NCBI GenBank assembly: GCA_913052545.1
Contig: CAJXEF010000063.1
Coordinates: 1-11,079 of the forward strand
DNA: 11,079 nt
Source of the DNA: an uncultured Chloroflexota bacterium
GTDB lineage: Bacteria; Chloroflexota; Dehalococcoidia; UBA3495
Reading direction: 5' to 3'
In this document: positions 6,185 through 11,079 of the stretch, piece after piece
Layout: every line of letters starts with the position of its first letter
Position numbering within the stretch: the first letter of the stretch is position 1
The notes under the pieces: generated by a model
The model's input: only the letters and a program-made list of their open reading frames with translations
Database searches by the model: none
What the model was told of the DNA's origin: nothing
Made by a program: the position numbers and the translations under genes

Positions 6185-6736
6185 CTAACGTCTAATTGTC
6201 GAAGCTCTGGTAATACATAAAACCGCATCATTTTGGTTCTTAAATGTAGTTTCACGCGTAATGATTAGGAAAGGCTTTCCATCTCTTCCAATTCTCTCTC
6301 TGATATCTGAATATTTATTTTGGAAAAATATCTTGTCGCCAATACTTGGGTATTGGTAAATCTCCAATTCGTTACCGGCGTTCAATACACGGACCAGATT
6401 AGTGGGGACAGGAGGTAATTCTCCGGGCCTTTTGACATCACCAATACCATCAGACATAGGGTTGTCCTCAAATGCCCGTGTAATGGCGTCCTCCTGCTCT
6501 GGGGGAATTCGGCTGGCCATGTAGCTAACCATTATTGGAGGGGTTATAATTTCTCCATATTTGCTTTGACTTGCAAATTCTTCATCCCAATATCTCGGGT
6601 CTGGGTCCATAACTGCCTGCGTAAATCTCCGGAGGTATTCAGCGTCTACATTGCCCCAAGATTCTACAATATCCCCGCTGACCCCTATCATGGCTTTAAC
6701 TTCTGCTGACAAAGCTGATTCTGTTTGTTGAGTCAT
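6185..6736 (-). CDS. FAS1-like dehydratase, N-terminal hotdog subunit
   Basis: The 183-residue protein resembles the MaoC_dehydrat_N (FAS1-like dehydratase) family. It has a mid-N-terminal YLRRFTQAVMDPDPRYWDEE, then ITPPIMVSYMAS, and later strands that carry LEIYQYPSIGDKIFF and the SDIRERIGRDGKPFLIITRE segment. The catalytic HRIHYD pattern is absent, as expected for the non-catalytic partner that shapes the acyl tunnel. A GAGAGGA ribosome binding site lies about 5 nt before the ATG. It is followed by the catalytic-type subunit, so the pair replaces a fused double-hotdog enzyme. Sequence length and order fit split (R)-specific hydratases. An 83-nt gap with an isolated TTGACC (6796-6791) separates it from the kinase gene upstream, so a separate promoter is possible but unproven. 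Confidence 0.83.
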   Translation of the reverse strand: MTQQTESALSAEVKAMIGVSGDIVESWGNVDAEYLRRFTQAVMDPDPRYWDEEFASQSKYGEIITPPIMVSYMASRIPPEQEDAITRAFEDNPMSDGIGDVKRPGELPPVPTNLVRVLNAGNELEIYQYPSIGDKIFFQNKYSDIRERIGRDGKPFLIITRETTFKNQNDAVLCITRASTIRR

Positions 6737-6819
6737 GCTGTCCTCTCACAAACTGGATGTATAACCAAGACTACTCTAGCTAGTAATTAAGGTCAATACT
6801 GATTGCTATTGATGAATGA

Positions 6820-7749
6820 CTAGGACCCGAAGTGTTGAATAAGGGTCGCCTCAAATTCTTGTTGGGTGAATTTATACTCTTGAGTGCCCAGATTTTGAAC
6901 TACGTAGTGCGAGCACACTGTCCCCATCATAGCGGCCCGTTCTACGGGCAAATTGTTCAATAAGCCCTTCAGTAATCCACCCCGAAAGGCGTCTCCTGCG
7001 CCTGTTGGATCTATTGCGTTATCTGTAGGAATAGCTGGAATGAAATTCGTTCCCGTTTGGGTTTTAATTTCGCATCCTTCCTCGCCCTTGGTAGTTATGA
7101 TAGTTTCTACCTGTTCTATCAATTGATTTGAGGTGAGTTCTGTACGGTCTTGTATCATAGCAAATTCGTAGTTATTAGAAATTAATATGTTTGATTGTTC
7201 GATGCATTGTAATAGCTCAGTCTTCCCCCAGGCGGGGAGAGACTGACCGGGATCAAAGATAGTGAAAATACCTTGCTCTTGATGTACTGCTGGGAATTCC
7301 ATCATGTCGGATAAATTTCCAGGAGCGACGATCGCAATGCATTCGGAAGGGTCTATTTGCGAGAAATCAAATGACGATTGATGTTTCATGGCACCTGGAT
7401 TGAATACAGTAATCTGGTTATCAGATGTGTCTGTAGTTATATAAGCTGAAGCTGTGGCTTCATCTTCTATTATCCGTATGTCTGAAATGGAAAGACCGTT
7501 TTCGGTAAACCATTGTAAATACCTATGGTGGTCATGCCCTATGGTAGCTAGAGTTCTAGGTTGTTCTCCTAATAGCGCAAGGCAATAGGAGATATTTCCT
7601 GCGGTTCCCCCGAAATTTTCCTTGAGTCCATTTACCATGAAACTAACGTTGATATTGTCGATTTCATCAACAACTATGTGTTCTGAAAATTTTCCGGAGA
7701 AATCCATTATTCGATCGTAAGCTATTGAACCAGAAACCAGAATCTCCAT
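6820..7749 (-). CDS. PfkB-family carbohydrate/nucleoside kinase
   Basis: The 309-residue ribokinase-fold protein carries both PfkB signatures. These are FGGTAGNISYCLALLG (residues 46-61) and DPTGAGDAFRGG (247-258), in which D253 is the catalytic base and the GAGD loop forms the anion hole. It begins EILVSGSIAYDRIMDF, a form I associate with adenosine-kinase-like PfkB proteins of Chloroflexota and Cyanobacteria. It would transfer phosphate from ATP to a sugar or nucleoside hydroxyl in the cytoplasm; the acceptor is not known. The ATG has an AGAGGAAAG ribosome binding site about 5 nt upstream. It follows the DUF192 gene by 47 nt, so the two are likely co-transcribed, but no functional link between them is obvious. 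Confidence 0.93.
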   Translation of the reverse strand: MEILVSGSIAYDRIMDFSGKFSEHIVVDEIDNINVSFMVNGLKENFGGTAGNISYCLALLGEQPRTLATIGHDHHRYLQWFTENGLSISDIRIIEDEATASAYITTDTSDNQITVFNPGAMKHQSSFDFSQIDPSECIAIVAPGNLSDMMEFPAVHQEQGIFTIFDPGQSLPAWGKTELLQCIEQSNILISNNYEFAMIQDRTELTSNQLIEQVETIITTKGEEGCEIKTQTGTNFIPAIPTDNAIDPTGAGDAFRGGLLKGLLNNLPVERAAMMGTVCSHYVVQNLGTQEYKFTQQEFEATLIQHFGS

Positions 7750-7796
7750 TGTCTTTCCTCTATAAAATATATTTGTTTAAGTTGTTAAACCAGCTA

Positions 7797-8327
7797 TCAA
7801 CAGTCGATTGGTATCTTAAAGACACCTTGAAATGACACCGGATCCCCGGTTTTTATATCCCGAATCTCAGTTTGTCCTTGGGTTATTTCAAGGACGTATT
7901 TGACGGGATTGTTTGATTGGTATTTAGGCAACTCGTCCGTTTCTAGTGATACTAAAGGGATAGGAATGTCAGGAGTAATGCTGTCTACCAAACATGTATC
8001 CGAAATCCAAACTATGTCGATTGGAAAAAGCATATCTTTCATCCAAAAGGTTTGTATGCTCGGACTTTCAAATATAAACAACATTCCGTGATTATCGGGC
8101 AAACCAAGTTGACCCGATAACCCCTTGGCCCTGCTTAGATGATTCTCTGCAACCTGTACTGTGAACACTGTCGGTCCAATCATTACGGTCGTCGGGTTTG
8201 TTTCTTGAATTGGAGCGATCTCGGGCTTGGATGATTCATCTTCCTGCACCGCTGGTGTTGCTTTGTACGTAAATGAACTCTGCTCTCGCGGTGAATCCGT
8301 ACAACCCAGATAGATTCCGAAGAACAT
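7797..8327 (-). CDS. DUF192-family lipoprotein (start uncertain, may extend to 8357)
   Basis: The C-terminal 120 residues are a clear DUF192 domain: RAKGLSGQ, GMLFIF, FWMKDMLFPIDIVWI, then YVLEI and GDPVSF. The family is a small beta-barrel found outside the membrane; its function is not established. With the ATG at 8327 the protein has 176 residues and begins MFFGIYLGC, a lipobox-like site with no basic n-region. Upstream, the frame stays open and encodes YKSRVILVIM directly before FFGIYLGC, which completes a good lipoprotein signal peptide. No ATG, GTG or TTG is available there. An ATT at 8357-8355 stands 6 nt after an AGGGA and is the best candidate. Residues after the Cys are Pro/Ser/Glu-rich, like a surface linker. 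The gene lies 59 nt after the aldolase (29 nt with the ATT start). Confidence 0.88.
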   Translation of the reverse strand: MFFGIYLGCTDSPREQSSFTYKATPAVQEDESSKPEIAPIQETNPTTVMIGPTVFTVQVAENHLSRAKGLSGQLGLPDNHGMLFIFESPSIQTFWMKDMLFPIDIVWISDTCLVDSITPDIPIPLVSLETDELPKYQSNNPVKYVLEITQGQTEIRDIKTGDPVSFQGVFKIPIDC

Positions 8328-8354
8328 AATTACTAATATTACCCTCGATTTGTA

Positions 8355-8369
8355 AATAATGTTTCCCTG
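8355..8369 (-). promoter_or_regulatory. Ribosome binding site and possible ATT start of DUF192 lipoprotein
   Basis: Minus-strand CAGGGA (8369-8364) is followed by AAC, then ATT ATT. The second ATT (8357-8355) has ideal spacing and starts a peptide with basic n-region YKSR and a hydrophobic core leading to LGC. ATT starts are rare but known (infC). The alternative ATG at 8327 has only a GAGGG 13 nt away. Confidence 0.35.
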
Positions 8370-8386
8370 TTCTGAATATTGATTAT

Positions 8387-9178
8387 TTAAGACCTCCCTA
8401 ATTCTCCATGAATCGTTTGCAGCCTATCTTTCAGCGAACGTAAGAGAACTGATGGTGGAGGCGGTGCTACATGACAGTATCCAACTCCTAGATCGATCAG
8501 TTCTCTTGCTGTTAAAGGCATGGCAGGATGGTTCATTGGAAAAGCCAATTTGGCCTTTCCAATATTTTTTACTTTTGCTGCTAATTCCTCCAGTTTTGAA
8601 CGTAATACAGGGCTTTCGGGATCTCGTATACCCATATATTCCGAGAAGTCTGTAGGCCCAATGGATACGATATCAATGCCATCAAGGCCGGCTATTTTCT
8701 CTATATCATCTACGCCTTTAGCATCCTCAGTCATAACTGCTAACAAAATTTCCTCGTTCGATTGTTTGGTATGTTCATCCCAGGGAATTGAACCAAACCG
8801 GGCTGCTCGGGATCCGCCCGCCCCACCACGGTGTCCCATAGGCGAATATCTGACCGCATCGACGGCTTTTTGAGCTCCTTCTATCCCATCTATATGGGGT
8901 ATTATTATTCCTTCAGCTCCGGCATCTAGCAACCTTAAAATTAAGTTTTCGTCGTTTCCTGGCACCCGTATAATTGATGTTATTCCAGCCATATCAGCGG
9001 CTACGATCATTTGGCTGACTAATCCCAAATCAAACGTGGTATGTTCCATATCTATAAATGCGGCATCGAAGCCTGCCAAACCGATAATCTCAACTATCTG
9101 CGGGTCAGCTAACGTAACATAGGTTCCTAACGCTAACTGGCCTTGTTTCATGACGTTCTTCACACGATTTTGTCGCAT
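8387..9178 (-). CDS. HpcH/HpaI-family 2-oxo-acid aldolase
   Basis: The 263-residue TIM-barrel enzyme belongs to the metal-dependent class II HpcH/HpaI aldolases, which split 4-hydroxy-2-oxo acids to pyruvate (or a related oxo acid) and an aldehyde. Visible sites are IDMEH with H46 as the likely base, R71 in IIRVPG for the carboxylate, RYSPMGHRG (residues 110-118), and the metal ligands E151 (TEDAKGV) and D177 (IGPTDFS). All key residues known from HpaI are present, so it should be active. Length is typical. The ATG has an AAGGAG ribosome binding site 8 nt upstream. It is the first gene of the minus-strand block and diverges from the CoA-transferase operon. The exact substrate is unknown. Confidence 0.93.
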   Translation of the reverse strand: MRQNRVKNVMKQGQLALGTYVTLADPQIVEIIGLAGFDAAFIDMEHTTFDLGLVSQMIVAADMAGITSIIRVPGNDENLILRLLDAGAEGIIIPHIDGIEGAQKAVDAVRYSPMGHRGGAGGSRAARFGSIPWDEHTKQSNEEILLAVMTEDAKGVDDIEKIAGLDGIDIVSIGPTDFSEYMGIRDPESPVLRSKLEELAAKVKNIGKAKLAFPMNHPAMPLTARELIDLGVGYCHVAPPPPSVLLRSLKDRLQTIHGELGRS

Positions 9179-9223
9179 TAATCTGCTCCTTGAAAACTCC
9201 TAATAATTTGTAGAACTTGGTTC

Positions 9224-9252
9224 ATTATCTTATATACTAGCCTCTGTGGCCA
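9224..9252 (-). promoter_or_regulatory. Candidate promoter of the aldolase gene
   Basis: TGGCCA (9252-9247, 4/6), a 17-nt spacer and GATAAT (9229-9224, 5/6) read on the minus strand. Transcription would start near 9217 and leave a leader of about 40 nt before the ATG. The TGGCCA is itself palindromic. Confidence 0.4.
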
Positions 9253-9271
9253 GATGGTTATTGCGAACTGT

Positions 9272-9300
9272 TTGCCTAAGAGATAGGGTTCAGCTAAAAT
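9272..9300 (+). promoter_or_regulatory. Candidate promoter of the CoA-transferase operon
   Basis: TTGCCT (9272-9277, 4/6), a 17-nt spacer and TAAAAT (9295-9300, 5/6). Transcription would start near 9307, giving a leader of about 57 nt. The -35 hexamer is the same as in the candidate promoter of the MoxR operon. It is back to back with the aldolase promoter, with 19 bp between the two -35 boxes. Confidence 0.45.
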
Positions 9301-9314
9301 TTTATTGACTGCTC

Positions 9315-9362
9315 ATGGTTATAGCTTTAACTTGTAACCACCTTGTGGTACTAGAGAGATGA
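9315..9362 (+). CDS. Possible 15-codon leader ORF before CoA-transferase gene
   Basis: An ATG at 9315 opens MVIALTCNHLVVLER and stops at TGA 9360-9362, one base before the ATG of the CoA-transferase gene. It has no Shine-Dalgarno. If transcription starts near 9307, it would be nearly leaderless. It spans the sequences that can form two competing hairpins. It may be chance, since short ORFs of this size are common. Confidence 0.2.
   Translation: MVIALTCNHLVVLER
9316..9349 (+). other. Two mutually exclusive hairpins in CoA-transferase leader
   Basis: TGGTTA (9316-9321) can pair with TAACCA (9335-9340). The overlapping ACCAC (9337-9341) can instead pair with GTGGT (9345-9349) around a 3-nt loop. 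The bases ACCA are shared, so only one can form at a time. This is the layout of a leader switch, placed just before the GAGAG ribosome binding site. The stems are short. Confidence 0.25.
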
Positions 9363-9363
9363 A

Positions 9364-10557
9364 ATGTTAACAGGGGCATTAGCAGGGGTAAAAGTTCTAG
9401 ATTTGAGCGAAGATATCGCCGGCTCCTTTTGTGCACGGCTTCTGGGTGATTATGGAGCAGATGTATTGAAGATAGAGCCGCTTGGAGGTTCAGCTCTCCG
9501 TCGAATGGGCCCATTCGCTCAAGATGACCCAAATACGGAAAAAAGTCTTTTTTTCCTAGTCTTAAATTTAAATAAGAAGGGATCTACACTCAACCTGAAT
9601 GTTGAATTAGGCCGGGATATTTTAAAAAGGCTAGTGGCTCACGTAGACGTAGTTATTGAGAGTTATAGTCCCGGTTATTTGTCTTCCCTGGGTCTAGGAT
9701 ATTCGGAACTCAGCGAGGTGAATCCTTCGTTGATAATGACATCTATAACCCCGTTTGGACAAGACGGGCCTTACAGCCAGTTTAAGGGTGAAGAAATTGT
9801 TAATTATGCTATGAGCATGATTATGAGTATTAGCGGCTTACAGGGTAGGGAACCGCTCAAACATGGGGGATTTCAGGCCCAATACGAGGGAGGTTTATTT
9901 GCTGCTGGTGCGACAAGTATGGCTTTGTTTAGGCAAGAACGAGATGGTGAGGGAGATCATATAGACGTTTCTATCACCGAGTGTGTGGCTTCAACGATGA
10001 TGGCAACTCAGACTATTTACCCGTTTATGGGCGGGGTACAAACAAGACGGCGGGCCGAAGGCAGTATGTTCGAAAACCCTATGCCATGTAAAGATGGTTG
10101 GATCATATCTCAAGCAGGAGGAGGGGCTACCTGGGAAGATATTTCCGAGGTTTTTCGTGCTCCTGAGTTGTTGGAACCTCGGTTTGCCAATAGTGCACAA
10201 AGGTCTTTAAATGGTCCGGAGATGGATCGGATAATTCTAGATGCTATCAAGGACCGTAGTAAATGGGATTTGTTTGCTGAGGCAGCGGAAGCACGCATGC
10301 TTTTTGGTTTGGTACAGACACCCAGAGAATTAGCGCAGTGTCCGCAGTTGGAATCCAGAGATTTTTATCGTGAAACTGAGCATCCTGTTCTAGGTACAAT
10401 TCGGGTCCCCGCTGAATTGTTTAAATTCAGCGAAACTCCGTACCAGTTAAGGATGTCCGCACCGACATTGGGCCAGCATAATACCGAGATTTACGTTGAC
10501 GGTTTGGGTTATACACCTCAGCAAGCAATCCAGTTGCGTCAATTAGATATTGTATAG
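9364..10557 (+). CDS. Family III CoA-transferase (CaiB/BaiF), atypical active site
   Basis: The 397-residue protein is a full-length family III CoA-transferase, an enzyme type that moves CoA between carboxylic acids. Family marks are LAGVKVLDLSEDIAGSFCARLLGDYGADV (as LAGVKVLDLS, then CARLLGDYGADVLKIE near residue 24), LNLNKKGSTLNL (67-78), VIESYSPG (97-104), ITPFGQDGPY (128-137) and a late IDVSITE. The catalytic Asp usually sits in a D-Y-x-x-G-x-x-A-A pattern. Here the matching segment reads QYEGGLFAA, with Q173 (codon 9880-9882) in that place. It may use another residue, be an inactive subunit of a complex with the next gene's product, or belong to a racemase-like or uncharacterised branch. 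Start: ATG 9364 with GAGAG upstream. The next CoA-transferase follows after 28 nt. Confidence 0.93.
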   Translation: MLTGALAGVKVLDLSEDIAGSFCARLLGDYGADVLKIEPLGGSALRRMGPFAQDDPNTEKSLFFLVLNLNKKGSTLNLNVELGRDILKRLVAHVDVVIESYSPGYLSSLGLGYSELSEVNPSLIMTSITPFGQDGPYSQFKGEEIVNYAMSMIMSISGLQGREPLKHGGFQAQYEGGLFAAGATSMALFRQERDGEGDHIDVSITECVASTMMATQTIYPFMGGVQTRRRAEGSMFENPMPCKDGWIISQAGGGATWEDISEVFRAPELLEPRFANSAQRSLNGPEMDRIILDAIKDRSKWDLFAEAAEARMLFGLVQTPRELAQCPQLESRDFYRETEHPVLGTIRVPAELFKFSETPYQLRMSAPTLGQHNTEIYVDGLGYTPQQAIQLRQLDIV

Positions 10558-10585
10558 AAATCTAATATTAAGGGGATCATGATCT

Positions 10586-11079
10586 ATGCCTGCACTACCT
10601 TTAGATGGGATACGGGTACTAGATTCAACTTATGTGTTTGCTCTTCCTTACACTGGTGGGCACTTGGCAGATCTAGGTGCGGAAGTAATAAAAATAGAAG
10701 GACCTACCAGGCCGGATCTAACAAGAAATGGAGGATTGTTTGGCAGTTTTCCGGAAAATGAGCAAGGAGGGGATTGGTGGAACAGATCGTCCACATATAA
10801 CTTGTTGAATAGAGGGAAAGAATCCTTGGTTCTGGATTTGTCTACCGAACGCGGCCGAGAATTGTTCAAGGAACTAGTTAGTATAAGTGATGTAGTCATG
10901 GAAAATTTCACTCCCCGGGTGATGAGAGGGTGGAATTTGGATTATCCCAACTTAAAAAAGATCAAACCAGATATTATATTGGTTTCAAACACAGGGTATG
11001 GGCATGGTGAAGGTCCTTATTCAAGTTATCCTGCCCAAGCTACTACTCAAGAGGGGACACATGGCCACTGTTGGGTAAC
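10586..11079 (+). CDS. Second family III CoA-transferase (CaiB/BaiF), 3' end outside window
   Basis: An open frame of 164 complete codons starts at the ATG 10586 and runs off the window without a stop. The peptide begins MPALPLDGIRVLDSTYVFA. It shows family III blocks: HLADLGAEVIKIEGP (near residues 26-40), LNRGKESLVLDLSTERGREL (as LNRGKESLVLDL), VMENFTPRVMRGWNLDY, and a VSNTGYGHGEGPYSSY segment. It is paralogous to the preceding gene but clearly distinct in sequence. AAGGGG lies 10 nt upstream. A closer ATG at 10579 is in another frame and leads to a short peptide. The catalytic Asp region is beyond the window, so whether this copy keeps it is unknown. With the upstream gene it probably forms a two-gene operon or heteromeric enzyme. 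Confidence 0.9.
   Translation, partial: MPALPLDGIRVLDSTYVFALPYTGGHLADLGAEVIKIEGPTRPDLTRNGGLFGSFPENEQGGDWWNRSSTYNLLNRGKESLVLDLSTERGRELFKELVSISDVVMENFTPRVMRGWNLDYPNLKKIKPDIILVSNTGYGHGEGPYSSYPAQATTQEGTHGHCWV

Noticed and set aside
6758..6796. Promoter before the FAS1-like dehydratase gene based on TTGACC (6796-6791)
   Set aside because: The best -10 candidates are TAGTCT at 17 nt (3/6) or TATACA much too far away; not enough to call a promoter.
8520..8873. A 117-codon plus-strand reading frame
   Set aside because: It is antisense to the core of the HpaI-type aldolase, whose catalytic residues are all in the minus-strand frame.
10579..10761. ATG at 10579 as start of a 60-residue protein
   Set aside because: It has the Shine-Dalgarno only 3 nt away and yields a Cys/Arg/Trp-rich peptide. 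The frame from 10586 gives an uninterrupted CaiB-type protein.
1..11079. CRISPR array, insertion sequence, tRNA, rRNA or phage genes
   Set aside because: I saw no regularly spaced direct repeats, no transposase or integrase motifs, no cloverleaf and no conserved rRNA segments; genes are continuous housekeeping or catabolic types.

Overview
The window is ordinary bacterial chromosome, densely packed and somewhat AT-rich, with no mobile element, CRISPR array, tRNA or rRNA that I can see. The gene content is family III (CaiB/BaiF) CoA-transferases, split MaoC/HTD2-type dehydratases, an HpcH/HpaI aldolase, a MoxR-VWA pair, and a PfkB kinase that resembles those of Chloroflexota. This best suggests an oligotrophic, probably marine member of Chloroflexota (SAR202/Dehalococcoidia type). 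That placement is an inference from protein style and would need a marker-gene or whole-proteome search.

Layout. (1) Positions 1-2194, minus strand: a tight three-gene operon read right to left. It holds a MoxR-type AAA+ ATPase with a TTG start, a DAO-type FAD oxidoreductase, and the first 41 codons of a CoxE-like VWA protein that runs off the window. The junctions are 2 nt apart and a 4-nt ATGA overlap. (2) 2315-2938, minus: a very divergent Ham1/RdgB-like NTP pyrophosphatase, apparently almost leaderless. (3) 3054-4382, minus: an MFS carrier. (4) 4383-4703: a 321-bp divergent intergenic region, AT-rich, with several symmetric elements. (5) 4704-5171, plus: a short S26 signal peptidase. (6) 5228-9178, minus: HpaI-type aldolase, DUF192 lipoprotein, PfkB sugar/nucleoside kinase, two dehydratase half-subunits and a small DUF4242-like protein, all co-directional with short gaps. 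(7) 9179-9363: a divergent promoter region. (8) 9364-11079, plus: two tandem CaiB-type CoA-transferases, the second cut by the window end.

How they may work together. The aldolase, paired hotdog-fold dehydratases, tandem CoA-transferases and MFS carrier fit catabolism of organic acids through CoA thioesters: uptake, CoA activation, (de)hydration and retro-aldol cleavage. No substrate can be read from the sequence.

The points most worth a second look are these. The first CoA-transferase has Gln where the family's catalytic Asp normally sits. The Ham1 homologue has lost several signature residues. The DUF192 lipoprotein seems to need a non-AUG start for its signal peptide. The FAD oxidoreductase sits between MoxR and VWA partners. 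A 15-codon leader ORF with competing hairpins lies in front of the CoA-transferase operon. I did not find a clearly novel multi-gene system.
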